Shown: positions 24,294 to 37,600 of the stretch, piece after piece
How positions within the stretch are numbered: position 1 is the stretch's first letter
Layout of the letters: each line of letters opens with the position of its first letter
From: Henckelia pumila
Lineage: Eukaryota > Streptophyta > Magnoliopsida > Lamiales > Gesneriaceae
Assembly: GCF_033568475.1 (NCBI RefSeq)
Contig: NC_133120.1
Location: 49,841,751-49,905,750, forward strand
DNA length: 64,000 nt
Direction of reading: 5' to 3'
Notes under the pieces: generated by a model
Seen by the model: the letters and a program-made list of their open reading frames with translations, nothing else
What the model was told of the DNA's origin: nothing
Databases searched by the model: none
Made by a program: the position numbers and the translations under genes

Positions 24294-24811
24294 TCACCGT
24301 ATCCGTCTGCCCCCAGTAGAGCTTCTCATCCCAAAAGATTTTGTAATGGTATTTGTCCATTCTCCAGTCACTTCTCCTTCTCCTCCCTCCCACTCAGAAT
24401 GTTCCCTGCGCGGTCCTCCATGTACATTTTCACCTCCTTCACGTGTACTTCCCCAGTCTCTTCCCCGCTGCAGGTCACCAACACAGCCCACTGAACCAGA
24501 TTGCCTCTGGATACGACTACCACTTTCGAATAACGTAGTCGTATGGTGTTACCACCGTTCCACTGCAGAATCCAATAGCACACCGCCTTGTGACTCGCGA
24601 TGTTGACTGCCCGTTTGTTGTCGGAGTCGATCACGATCCAGCTTACTTTCAAGTGTTTTTTTAAGAGGGACATGCAAGTCTTGCCATTAATGCCGTGGAT
24701 TTGCAGTGGCACGGGGACCGTCTCCGTCTGGTCCATAAGACGTAGCATTAAAGGGTGATCTAGAAACCCATCTCCTGCGGTTTCTGTTGCCAACACCTTG
24801 GAGTATATCAC
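24294..24811 (-). pseudogene. Unidentified protein-coding block, frameshifted
   Basis: A GC-richer island beside the Athila LTR. On the minus strand the frame reads VIYSKVLATETAGDGFLDHP, TVPVPLQIHGINGKTC, KVSWIVIDSDNKRAVNIASH, VVVVSRGNLVQWAVLVTC and VKMYMEDRAGN. After a one-base shift near 24370 it continues EVTGEWTNTITKSFGM to a stop near 24294. The composition looks like a globular, soluble plant protein and not a transposon protein. I do not recognise the family. No start is certain; the frame reaches an upstream stop near 24850. It may be the last part of a host gene, or a fragment carried in by a transposon. Confidence 0.5.
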
Positions 24812-25718
24812 CTCATCTTTTGTAGTAGATGTCCAATGCGGAGATTAATTCCGACGTGCTCGATAAAGTACGGGTTGTTGTCTTGGGGAGTTGGTGGTGC
24901 ATGGAGGGTGATCATCGCTGCACAAGGCATGGAATTGGGATGAAGCGCAGGCCGTCAATTTTGGTCGAAAAATCATGTGTGGATCAATATTTTGTTCAAT
25001 CTTCGGACGATTTGGTGGCTGATGGTATCATCTCCTCATACTTGAATTTGTATTGGTGTTTGATAAGAATGGATTCATTTTAAATTCAAATAATATTTGA
25101 TGAGATTTGAAATCTCTATGAAAGTGAAAAGGGATGAGAAAATAAAAATATTTGAAAGTTTATTTTTATATATTAAATATAGCACACGCAAATATAAATT
25201 CTATGTATTTACATATTTATATTACTAGTAAAAGTTATGTGTGTTGCAGGTGGGAATGCTTTCTAAATGAGTTAAGATGAGAATAGATAAATATGCAGTT
25301 AGTCAATAATTTTCATGATATTTAGTAAATATTAAATTCAATGTAAAATGATATTTACAACATGTATTATAAAATGAGTGCGAAGAATCTTTGTTGAAAA
25401 ATTTTATATGTTACAAGTCTAATTGAATTTATAGACGTTGTTGCAAATAATAGTGGTAACAAATACTATAATTTTGTATAAATTAGACATTAAGGAAAAT
25501 ATATAATTTTTTTAAAAAGAAAAAAATATATAATTTGATGTCGTGACATATTTAATAAATAAAATTTAAGAAAAAATATATCAAATAATATATAGTTTTG
25601 AAAAATTATTTTACAACTACTGGTTTTGAGAAAATAATAATAATACAAATAATGCATTCTAAATTTTTAATTAAATTACAACGTCTTTTCTTGTTTACAT
25701 GACGATTTTTCGTTTCTT
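24812..25718. other. Flank of the unidentified block, then AT-rich DNA
   Basis: 24812-25085 keeps the higher GC of its neighbour and may contain more of the same broken gene, but no convincing frame was found. From 25086 on it is plain AT-rich DNA. Confidence 0.4.
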
Positions 25719-26110
25719 TCACGATTTTTCGTTTACAGTCCCTTTATAAAAAAAATTAATTTTCTCATCATCTTGGATAATAATTTTTGTGATATTTTCT
25801 CTATCAATTATTTTTATTTTTATATCTTTATTCTTTGATTCTTTTGTTGGATTATGCTGAAAAAATTCTTTGCAAGAGTATATTTTATTGTTTCCAACCT
25901 CCATTCTTGTGTTATTATCTTCTATTACTTGTAAGTCAATATCGTTAATAATCAATGTGTTATTGGACGTTTTTCTATTTTTAATTTAATGTTAAGTTGT
26001 TCGAAATCCACTATTGCAATAAATTTTTTTGCTAAATTTTTACTCGAATTTTGAATGTTTTTGATTAAAAATGTTAACATTTCATCTTGTATTTCAAATG
26101 TCTTATCCAT
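25719..26110 (-). CDS. Hypothetical small protein with one frameshift
   Basis: From ATG at 26110 the frame reads MDKTFEIQDEMLTFLIKNIQ to KLKIEKR. After a one-base shift near 25975 it continues NNTLIINDIDLQVIEDNN to FFYKGTVNEKS (stop at 25719). Together they make about 130 residues rich in Lys, Asn, Ile and Asp. Two fitting frames in succession are more than expected by chance, but AT-rich DNA readily gives such open frames. No family was recognised. Confidence 0.25.
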
Positions 26111-26244
26111 TTTGAGAATAAATGTATATTCTTTTTAATTTAGTGCCTTTAAAATTTTGCATTATTTTGAAGTGATATTGTCCTATAAATAAAGAAGATT
26201 TTATTAATAATTTGTAATAATATAGAGGATGGAGAGTTTGCTGC

Positions 26245-26452
26245 TTTATCAAAATTTATAATTGGCGGTAATAATGCAACTCAAATCTTTTAAACCGCAC
26301 AACAATCAAGCATCATGATTTGATTGTTTTACACAGCAAGGACAATTATTACACTCAACAATCTTCATTATACTTCTTGTAATCAATGAGAATCGAACAC
26401 ATGACCCTATCTTTGATATCAATTGTATGGTTGATCGCTTGTCACTTTACCA
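26245..26452 (-). mobile_element. tRNA-like SINE, full copy
   Basis: Minus strand: TTTTGGTAAAGTGACAAGCG (A-box-like), then GTCATGTGTTCGATTCTC (B-box-like GTTCGATTC). The tail is GGTTTAAAAGATTTGAGTTG followed by ATTACCGCCAATTATAA. The same head and tail occur at 52630-52806 and the tail at 37490-37755. No protein is encoded. Confidence 0.65.
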
Positions 26453-27047
26453 AAAGTTTACAGTTTCAATTTACAGTCATGATTATAACAGCTTAAAATA
26501 ATACATTATCAATAACTCATGTTAGCCTATAGATATAATGTTTTTTATATTTTAATATAATTTTATTTGCAACAATATTGATATTGATTCTTATGCAATT
26601 ATTAACTAGAATTTCAATTATTTGGTTGATTAATATTGATCAAGTATGACATTTTTGGTACCATGCATTTGTTTTATTTTCTTTCTTATGTATGTTGCTT
26701 TGAATCGAAATATATGATTTATTATGTATTTTCTAATAAGTGAGATATTTTAATCAAATTAAATAAAATATTCATTTTGTAAAGTTCTAATTTATGTGTT
26801 AATTACTTGTTTTACAAATATTAATTCATGTAATAAAATAATAACATATATAATGCATTCTAAACCTTAATTTAAATTATTAATAAATATTTTCCTCTAT
26901 ATAATGAATATTTTTTTTTTTATCTATTTCAAGATTTTTTTTTCATTTATCATGCATTATTTTTTTTTCTATGAAAAAATTAATATTCTTATCCTTTATT
27001 AACAACAATTTATATGGTGGGTTTATCATGTAAGTCTCAAAAATTTT
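26453..27047. other. AT-rich DNA
   Basis: No feature recognised. Confidence 0.5.
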
Positions 27048-27740
27048 CTATGGTATGGTAGGGTTTTTTTTAATAGTTTTCACACACAAATTCTCTCTTC
27101 TTCGGCTGAGCAGTCTGTCGGTTTGGAGGTGCAATAGGAAAATTTTGTCAAACAGGGATGAAGTTTCTGAAATTGATGATGCGTTCTCGCTCAACATGAT
27201 TTTTATTCTACCTTCTTCCCTTTGTACTTCAGCACACACATCACTTAATGATGGAAATTGATTTCTACACAGGATTCTTCCTCTAACTTTATCCAAGTCA
27301 CGATTAAGTCTTGCCAAAAAAACATACACTCGGTCACCTTCCATACGTTCATGATATTTTGTGCTATCATTTTTGCTCTTCGATTTATCATTATAGCATA
27401 GATCTAGTTCCCGCCACAACCTTTTCATTTCATTATAGTATTCGATGACAATTTTTACTCTTTGTCTAGACTGTCATAGTCTATTCTTCAACTCAAATAT
27501 CTGGGATGAACTCTCCAAATCAGAGTAAATCTCCCGAACAGCCTCCCAAACCTCTTTTGCATGGGTAGGAATAAATACGCCTCCTAATTGAAGGTTCCAC
27601 TGAGTTAACAAGCCACGCGATACCATGGAGTTTTCAAATTTCAAGCCCATCAGGTAACCTGGACGCCCTTTTTTGCCAGTGACAAATTTGATTGACTGAG
27701 CCCACTCCAAATAACTTTTTCCATTCAACTTATAGAAAAT
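27048..27740 (-). pseudogene. Copia gag fragment
   Basis: Minus strand: MNGKSYLEWAQSIKFVTGKK, HAKEVWEAVREIYSDLESSS and FELKNRL. After a frame change near 27450 it continues LWRELDLCYND, DRVYVFLARLNRDLDKVRGR and EVQREEGRIKIML. This is the standard order of a plant Copia gag. There are no LTRs, protease or later domains. It lies just downstream of the ankyrin-PGG gene on the same strand. Confidence 0.85.
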
Positions 27741-28013
27741 CGATTGAATGGAGCGTTTGAACCCTGATTCATAGGATATAGGTTTGGTGCTTTAGCACCT
27801 TTCGTACCACCACTCTGGCCTGAAGACATTTTAATATCATAAGGAATAAATATCATCAAATATTTTGACACTAATGAAAATATTTTCTTTATTTTTTCTA
27901 CATTTATTAGTATATGCCAATTTGCAACAATCGTTACATCCTTCAAATGATTGACACTAAACTGAAGAAAAGAAAAATCCATGGAAACAAACTCGCAACA
28001 ATCCTTTTTACTG

Positions 28014-28625
28014 TTAATACAATGTGCCAGATTTTTTCTTCCCAAAAATACCTGGTCCATATGTTGAATACACCGCATCAATAAGGAGGGGGAATTGCAA
28101 TAACATGAATGATGCCACGGGGAAGCAAGCTAGTATGACGATTGGTATCAGAAACAAATTAGAATTTTCCTGCACTGTAATATATATAGTTATACTGAAG
28201 GCAACCACCATGAAGATAATAGAAGTGAAGAGGGTAAGAAGTCCGATACATAATCTCGTCGGTAAAAGATACAAAAAATCTTCTTCGGCATATCGGGAAG
28301 TGAGGATGGATAGGAACATGAGTAGGGATGTGGCAGATGAGAACAAAGAAACAGAATCTGACAAAGCAAAAGTAATGAACAATTTTCTCTTAACAAAAAC
28401 TGGTATGCCATTGTTGCTAAATCCTCCTGGCACTGTGAAGGCAGCAGCGAACACAACTGTAGCAATCAATGCAGCAGCAATGCTACATGAGGTAGCAGTG
28501 TCTTTCATCCATTTCTCTCCTTGAGATTTCAACTCTTGGTGCTTCTCAGTAAACAACATCTTAGGAGTTTTTCCTTCATTGTTTTGCATTGTCCTGCGGG
28601 ATGGGGTGACAAAATTTTCCATTTC
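28014..28625 (-). CDS. Ankyrin-PGG gene exon 6 (PGG membrane domain)
   Basis: Acceptor GGTATAG. Starts EMENFVTPSRR and EKHQELKSQGEKWMKDTA, then four hydrophobic helices starting with SIAAALIATVVFAAAFTVPG. It ends GKKKSGTLY before the stop. Confidence 0.9.
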   Translation of the reverse strand, partial: EMENFVTPSRRTMQNNEGKTPKMLFTEKHQELKSQGEKWMKDTATSCSIAAALIATVVFAAAFTVPGGFSNNGIPVFVKRKLFITFALSDSVSLFSSATSLLMFLSILTSRYAEEDFLYLLPTRLCIGLLTLFTSIIFMVVAFSITIYITVQENSNLFLIPIVILACFPVASFMLLQFPLLIDAVYSTYGPGIFGKKKSGTLY

Positions 28626-31600
28626 CTATACCAAAGGTGATTAATTTTGTTAGCAGAAAAACAATTGGTGTAGTTGGATTATATGTTAAAAAATTCATAG
28701 GATATATATTATTATAGAATGTTACACGGGAGATATAATATGTACCTTAAACCATTGTAATTCACGTTGCATCTGTAAAGCTGCACCAGAAACAAGATTA
28801 AGCTTATGAGTAGGGGCTTGTTCTCCACACATGTGCATATAATTGTTACCGGAAGAGTCAACATAGTTGTAAAGAAAATGTTTTCCTTCCTTCATCTGAA
28901 GGAGATTAAAAACAGTTTCTGAGCGTTCTCTTGCCGCAACGTGAAATATAGTGGCTTCAGTTTTTGTGTCAATAGCATTAATAGCAGTTGGAAACATCTC
29001 TAAGATGACCTCCACAACCTCAAAAATGTCATTGTGTACAGCCAAAAATAAGGCTTTTTCGTAAATAGTTGAAGCTTCACTGGAAGGAAAGGATTCTAGA
29101 GCTTTGCACAAGCATCTGACGAGTTCTATTGCTTGTTGATGCATTACTTTCTTTTTCTTGATTCTCTTCACAAAAGGGACTGTAATACATTAAAAAAAAG
29201 ATGAAAGCTTAGAACCGAGAGATCTATGTTGACAAATAAGGTATGCATACAAGTACAAGTTACAAAATTCAGTGAAACTGAACACCTTTTTGCATAAAGT
29301 TCATATTATATATGACGTATAATTTACGAAATGCTTTAGTGGGTTATGGGTATAGTTACTTTGAAGGGTAAACATGATATAATTAATATTTTGGGAGTTC
29401 AGTAAACATTAGAGAGAGAGAAAGAGAGAAAATAAAATAATCCAGAAAAAAAGTTATCGATCGGATGAAGAATGTAAAATACTTACTTTTGTAAATAATT
29501 CCAAACCAACTGAACTTCTTGGTTGCTTCATCATTGGAACGTAAATTCCCAATGTCATTCGTTGTTGACGTCAGAATAATACCTTGAGAACACAAGAGAA
29601 AAATTAATAAAATCATTTATCCCATTTAAGGGAGATAGATAATAGATTTCACAATAATATATCTCTTGCACGGGATATATTATTTGTATATCATGTATAA
29701 AGGGTGAAACAAACTTAAAACAAACACACTGCATACTTTACCAATTAACACACATCAAGGCGATAAAAGAGCGATAGGGATAGAAGAGAGGAGAGTGAGG
29801 ACTCATGCTCATGTTGTAAAATTAAGTTCTCGGATAATTCCTTTGTAATCGACCTTGTAAGAAGATCGATAAAGTGGTCGTTCTCCAGATGAAGTATGAA
29901 AAATCATTGGTCGAACCACGTAACTCTTGTGTGATCTTTAAATTCTTATTTATTTTTTTCTATGTTTATATGCATTGTTTTTAATCAATTACTTCTTACT
30001 TTCTTGGTGATTTGATAGAAGAATTGCCTCGTATTATCTGATCTAGTGAATTGAATGTTTTATTTTTAATTAAATTACAACTCTCGCAGTTTGTGGGAAG
30101 GGGATGTACACACGATATGATAGGATATATGAAATTTGATATAGAGATAATTACAGGAAAAACTGTGAAGACCCAAAAAATCAGTGCAAATCAGTGAGCA
30201 TTTGAAGGACGAAAGCAGTTTAAGATGAGAAGCTGAATTGGACCAGTCAGAAAGCAGTCCGAGTTGAGCAACTGAACAAGACTAGTCGAAGAATAGGAGC
30301 AGTCAGGCCAGTTCCAATTGGCCAGTCCAATTGGGGCGTCCAGCTGCATGCAGCAAAAAATCTTCAATTTTGTAACCGACATAATCACTCCAAATAAAGC
30401 CAAATCAAGGACATTAAATGGTGTGTAATAACCGTATGTGAGCCTATAAATAAGCACTCAGAATTTTGATTTAGAATTGCACAAGATTCTAAGCAAATAC
30501 ACACATAGATTCAACTAAGAGAATTCAGTAGAGCGTCCAGTCGAGTTTTACCTCAAGAATGACCGAAATTTCTGTTAGCAATTTACGGTAAGTGAGCTTA
30601 TGATTTAAAAATTAAAGAAAATTTAATTCCTTGATATTATCGATCTTAATCATGAATAAAATTTTATTTTGCTTTCTAGACAAGTTAAAATATTTGACGA
30701 ATATTGAGTGTATATTTCGAATATTGTATGAAATATATTTGTCATGATTAATTATATCTTGATAAGGTTGTTAATTGATATATTATTGTATTATCAAGAT
30801 ATGATATGATTTGATAGAGTTTTATTCCTACTTAAACATGTTTCTTTATTCATGTAGGACTCTATCTAAGAAAACCTTCAAGACTTGGATTCCAATCTTA
30901 AAAAGAAGGATTTCATGCACAAGAAAGACACGCTTCAGACGCATAATTCTCAAAGCATCGGCTGAAGAAAACTTGTTAAAGAATTGAAGATTTCTGAAGC
31001 AAGGTTTTGCAACCTTCGTTGTTGCATGTCCCCGTGTTGCTGTTAGTATTGAAGACAACAGAGACAACACTGTGGGAATAGTGTTGATCGAAGATATTTG
31101 TTGTTCTTCAATTTAGGCTACGAGAGTTGCATCTATTTATTTTGTACGCTGATTTTATAGCATGCAAGATTGATTTCTCAACTTGTTGAGAAATTTAGGA
31201 TTTATTGATTTTTCATAAAGTCACTATTATTGGTTTGTAAGACTGATTTTACATTTTCTAGTGATATTTAGCCCTAAGGCACCCGCACGAGTTTTTATAC
31301 TCGTGCAAAATTAATTACTTGTGTTTTATTTTACGCTATAATTTCCGTTGTACTGTGTTGTTGTTGGCGTTACAACACCAAGTACAAAACTGCCTATTTT
31401 CACATAACAAACCACGTATACCGTTTCTTTCACGTGGTATCAAAGCCACCACTTGACTTTACTAAGTGTGTTCCTGGTTTTTGTTAAAGGTTTGTTATGG
31501 ATACTCCGTACACAAATGTTGCAATTCGTCCACCGATTTTGAATGGGACAAATTACGGCCCATGAAAATTGAAGATGATAATATATATACAATTTATTGA

Positions 31601-34600
31601 TTCCAGGGCTTGGAAACGTGTTCTTGATGGTTGGTCACCGCCAATGAGAGACGATGATAATCCTGGACCAAAACCAAGAGCACAATGGACAGTTGATGAA
31701 ATCATTGCTTCTAATTATAATGCGAAAGCCATTAATGCTATTTTTACTTCTGTGGACATGAATATGTTTAATCTAATTGGTACTTGTATTTTTGCTAGGG
31801 ATGCTTGGGAGAAACAACAAACTCACTTTGAAGGCTCAACAAGTGTTAAGAAGACTAGGATGCGTCTCTTAACTTCAAATTTTGAGAAACTGAGAATGGA
31901 AGAAACCGAGACCATCATGGAATATAATGGTAGATTGAAAAGCCTTGCGAATGAAGCATCTGTTCTTGGTGATCCTATTTCCAACAAACGACTAGTAAGC
32001 AAAGTACTTTGTTCTCTCCCAAAAAGGTTTCACACCAAAGTTTGTGCTATCGATGAATCCAAGGATACATCTATAATGGGTTTGGATGAACTAATCAGCT
32101 CTCTTCGCACTTATGAGATGAAGATGGAAGTAGAAGATGATCACAAAGGTAAGTCTATTGCTTTTTTCAAGTGTCTAATGATACTTACAATGATTTTTCT
32201 GATCTCAAAGCTGACTTGATTTCCTTAATCTCAAAAAAAATTCAATGATTACCTTAAGGTGATGAAAGAGAAAAAGAAAGGTGAAAAAGGTGCTCAACCT
32301 TCAAAGTTTCCTAGTCTACCTACGTCTAAAAAACCTCAGAAACCAACAACTACTCAAGGATCTCGTACAAAGTACGAAAGTAAGAACTAGTCCTCAAGTA
32401 AGAATTTTGATAATTTTCAATGCAGGGAATGTCGTGGATATGGACACTATGCGTATGAGTGGGCCAATCGTCTTCGATAAGGTATGAATGTTTCCCTGAG
32501 TGATGAAAAGTCTGAGGAAGAACAAGAAAAGGATGAATAGGTAGATCTTATTTCTTTTACAGCCTTGCTGGAAAGTAAGAAAAATTTTAAGGTGAATCCT
32601 TATGGTGTTGGCTCCGGTGTTGCAACACCTGGGTGCAACACAGTTCAAAATTTTGTTTGTCTTGTTGCTTCTAATGCTGATGGTTTTAGTGTTCATGAGG
32701 AACAAATAGCCGATATGTCTACTATGGAAGGTATCCAGAAACTTTATGAGGAGTTGTATTGTGACTGGATCAAAAGAAACAAACTAAATACAACTCTCTA
32801 TAAAGAAAATACCAAATTGAAAGCTGCTGTGGCTAGGCTGGAAGTTCTCATGATTAAGAAAGACATGGAATTGGGATTGGTGAATGGTGAGCTATAAAAG
32901 GCAAAAATAACTCTTGCCAGATTTAATTCAAGTTTGACCAAACTTGACTCTATCCTGCCTATGGGAAAGGATGATAAGTTTGGACTTGGGTTTACAGACA
33001 GTGTGTTTGAAATTGGTGAATCTTCCAAATCACCAGTGTTTATGAAGGAAGGTAGTAATACTTCTAACCAACCTTCAGTGGCTTCCCAAGGTAAGAAATC
33101 TATACCGGAGAAGAATGTTCTTGTCCCAAAGCCAAAACAATGGAAGCGTCCTTTTGTGTCATTATTGTCTCAAACCTGGTCACATCAGGCCGTTTTGTCG
33201 TAAGCTAAAAAATGACTATCTTTTGTGGGAATCTAAGAAGGTGTTGCCTCCCGTGTTGCACAACACCAAGCGCAACACTGGCAAAAAGGGACCTACTGTG
33301 AAGAAAGTTTGGGTACAAAATTCTGATGTTAATGTTTTGTTATTTATACTTCCTTGAAAGCTAACACTGCAGGAAATCGGTATTTTGATAGTGGAAGCTC
33401 TAGGCATGATAGATTTGAAAGATCACCTCACGGATTACGTTGAACTAAATGGTGGTAAGGTAACCTATGGAGGTGGTGGAAAATGAAGAATTGTTGGCAA
33501 GGGAACACTCATTGTGGAAGGATTTCCAAAGCTTCACAACGTTCTGCATGTTGAAGGACTTAATGCAAATTTAATTTTGATTAGTCAATTATGTGATGAT
33601 GATTTCCATGTGAAGTTTGATAAGAATATTTGTGAAGTTTTTGACAATGCTAACCGATGTGTTATGACAGGTAAAAGATCAGCTGATAATTGCTACCAAC
33701 TCGGTGAGGAATTGGCTTGTAGACATTCAAAGGTTGATGATTTTAGTCTATGGCACCAAAATCTTGGGCATGTGAATTTCAAGACTTTAAAGAATTTGAG
33801 TAGGTTTGATGCTGTCAGAGGACTACCAATTCTAAAATTTGGTGTTCCATACATTTGTGGTGCATGCCAAAAGGTAAGAAAACCCGTGTGTCGCACCCCA
33901 TGTTACAACACTGTGAGACAACACGATATCTTGAACTTTTACATATGGATTTGAAGGGTCCTATGGAAGTTGAAAGTTATGGAGGTAAGAAATATTCTTT
34001 AGTATGTGTTGATGATTTTTCTCGGTTTACATGGGTAAGATTTCTTAGAGAAAATTCAGATAGTTTTGATGTTTTTAATAAATTGTTCAACAAGATTACT
34101 AATCTGCATTCTTTGACAGTTGCAAGGATCAGAGCTGATCATGGAAAGGAATTTGAGAACTCATATTTTTCTTCGTTGTGTGACAAGAAGGGCATATCAC
34201 AAGAGTTTTCTGCTCCTAAAACTCCTCAACAGAATGGCATAGCCGAAAAGAATAAAATGACGTTGTAGGAGATGGCTAGGGTGATGATAAGCTCAAAAAA
34301 TATCTCCAAGAGATTTTGGGAAGAAGAATTAAACACAACATGTCATATTTCCAATCGTGTTTAATTGAGAAATGGTTCTTCGATGACATCATATGAGATA
34401 CTCATGGGAAAGAAGCCAAATCTCAATTATTTTCATGTTTTTGGCTGTGTGTGTTATGTTTTAAATGATAGAAATCACCTAGCTAATTTGATTCCAAAAT
34501 TTATAAATGTTTGTTTCTTGGTTATTCTACTAATAGTCGTGCATATAGATTGTATACCCTAAGAACCAGAATAATTATGGAATCTATTAATGTTGTTTTG

Positions 34601-37600
34601 TATGATGGTGCAGATCTCAAAGGAAAAACTGGTGAAGATGATATTGAGGGCTTGCTAGAATTTTCTATCGAACAACACAGTGTTGTCCCTAATGTTACAA
34701 CACCAAGCACAACACTGTTCCTCCAGAAACTGTTCATGATAAAAATTCTCAAAATAATGAGGAAACTGAGGTAACCACTGAAAAGGACATTCCAAGCAAG
34801 ATTCAAAAAAATCAACTTGCATTTCATGCACAAGAAAGACACGCTTAAGACGCATAATTCTCAAAGCATCGATTGAAGAAATCTTGTTAAAGAATTGAAG
34901 ATTTCTAAAGCAAGGTTTTGCAACCTTCATTGTTGCATGTCCCCGTGTTGCCGTTAGTATTGAAGGCATCAGAGACAACACTGTATGAATAGTGTTGATT
35001 GAAGATATTTGTTGTTCTTCAATTTAGGCTACGAGAGTTGCATCTATTTATTTTTTACTCTGATTTTATAGGATGAAGTTTGATTTCTCAACTTGTTGAG
35101 AAATTTAGGGTTTATTGAATTTTCATAAAGTCGCTAGTATTGGTTTGTAAGACTGATCTTACGTTTTCTAGTGATATTTAGCCCTAAGGCACCTGCACGA
35201 GTTTTTATACTCGTGCAAAATTAATTACTTGTGTTTTATTTTACGCTATAATTTCGGCTGCACTATGTTGTTCTTGGTGTTACAAACAAGTAAAACACTG
35301 CTAGTTTTCACATAATAAACCATGTACACCGTTTCTTTCAAAAAAATATATGATATTATGCCTTAAAAGATTCCAACATATATGTTTTGAAAAGTATGAA
35401 TTTCGAAATTTGGTCGATGATGCACTGATGTTTGTGAACTAGTAGTAGGAATATATATTCTGAATACTTTGCTCTGTTCTGTTATGATTTCTCACCCTTT
35501 AAAGGATAAACATACAAGGGGCTGATATATGTTAGCCACAAAAATCATGAGTAAACTAATGCATAATTTTATTTTGTAATTTTGTGAATATATATGATTC
35601 TTTTTTTTATATGACAGTGTATATGTATAAGATTTCTGTTAAAAATTGATGTTAAAAGCTGGGATATTTCCCCTATTTACTGAGTGACACACATATCACT
35701 CACCCACCCAAAACCATATCAGATAGAAACGAAGAAAATATTGAAGAAGATGAACAAAACTAGTTTTGGGGCTGGTGAAGAACGATCGAGACTCTGATGT
35801 TGTTTAGTTATGTTTAGGAAAAATTTCATATATTACTCTTGTGAAATCCCGGGTTTGCTGATAACCCCCTATGAAATTTTTTTAAACTAATAACCCCCTG
35901 GTATTCTAGATATGTAGCAAGCAAACCTTTACAGGTAAAAAATGACGAAAATACCTCTACTTAAAAAAATTATTAAATTAATTTTTTTAATATAATTTTA
36001 TTTTTAATTGAATAAAATAATCAAATTTTAGTTAAATAACTATGAAACTTATATATAATTATTTTATATTAATATTTTCATTTTTTAAGCAGGGATATTT
36101 TCGTCATATTTTCGTTATTTTTAGCTGAAAAGGGTGTGCATGATAAATATCTAGAATCACAGGGGGTTATTTGCTTAAAAAACTTTCATAAGGGGTTATC
36201 AGCAAACGTGAGATTATACAGGGGTAATATATGCAATTTCCCCTTATGTTTATTTCAGCCGCTGCATTTAGAACTTGTAATTTTTGTTTTGAACTGTAAA
36301 GGAAATTCAATTTCCGGTTTATGGAAAGAAAAACCTTGTAATCTCAGTTTTTGAATGAAAAGACTAGTTATTCTTGAAATGTATATTTCGAGGTTAGTTA
36401 TTTAATGTGAAAACGTTAAATAACGCCGATGTAAACTAGGCCCAGCTTTGGGGTGTGACAAGAATGACTTTGCATTGTGGAGAATCAGGATTTGGGTGAA
36501 CTTGGCGCAACAAATATTAATTAAGTGAGGAAGTAAGGAAAAAGAAGGAACTTTCAAGTACGATTAAGGACAACAACAATGAAAAAATTAAATAGTAAGC
36601 ACAGTGAGCGATCATTCTCGGCCTAGGGGAGACAAACCTCTTAGAGAAGTGTAGAGAGAAAAATCTGCTTCTGCATGCAGTACATGTGGCTCATTGACAA
36701 AATTCATATACATGAAGCAAAGACTATATTCGTTCAAAATTTGAGAATAGAACAATCTTGAGGATCGTTTAACAAATTCATTAATGTCTTGGATGATCTC
36801 GAAGACATTGAAGTGAAAGTAGAAGGGGAGGATAAAGCACCTAAACTATTAAATTTTCTCCCAAGGTGAGAAATTTAAGTATGTTATGTTATATGGAAGG
36901 GGACAATCAATCTCTTTGCTTTCAAATTTAATTTTTAGTAAAATGACAACTTATTCAAAATTAATTTATCTTTTTATCACATGAATTCTTGAAATTTTAT
37001 ATAATATTAATTAAGAAATGAAAAAAAATTGTATAAATGCACAAAAAATGTTAAAAGATGTATGGAAAGGAAAATTATATAAAAATGCATTTAATTTTTT
37101 GTAAAAAAAATAATTCTTATATTTAAAAATGATTGAAATTTCATTAATTCCATTTGAAACTCATAAAAACTCATATATAAATAAAATTTAAAGCTTAAAA
37201 AAATCTCCAAAAATATTTATAAAAATTGAGAGCAATTGTATAATATGATAAATTTTTTAAAGCTACAAATATCAATTTGTAACTTTAAACAATTAACAAA
37301 AAAGTAAAGCAGAACAAAATATCTCAAAATTGCTTCTAACTTTTGGTTAAAAACCATAAGAAGTTGAAGCAGATGCTGGTATTCACAAACACTCCAAAGC
37401 ACTTCCAGTCTACTAGAAGTCAAGAAGTGTTTCCGGTAATTAAGTTCTCTCAAGAACTTCCCAAGTCATTATGCAATTTGACCTAAAGAGTTTGTTTGAG
37501 TGCAATAATTGTCTCTAGTGGGTAGAATGATCGAACAATGGTGCTTGGGCTGCTGTGCGGTTTAAAATAATATTTGAGTTGGATCATTACCACTAGGTAT

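Larger units (their letters stand above)
30164..35340 (+). mobile_element. Copia A retrotransposon, RT/RNase H deleted, in intron 3
   Basis: 5' LTR, primer-binding site, gag, protease, integrase, then a direct jump to a truncated 3' LTR. It is antisense to the host gene. The jump falls where the reverse transcriptase should begin (after the SKIQKN block at about 34800), so RT, RNase H and the first part of the 3' LTR were lost together. Confidence 0.85.
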
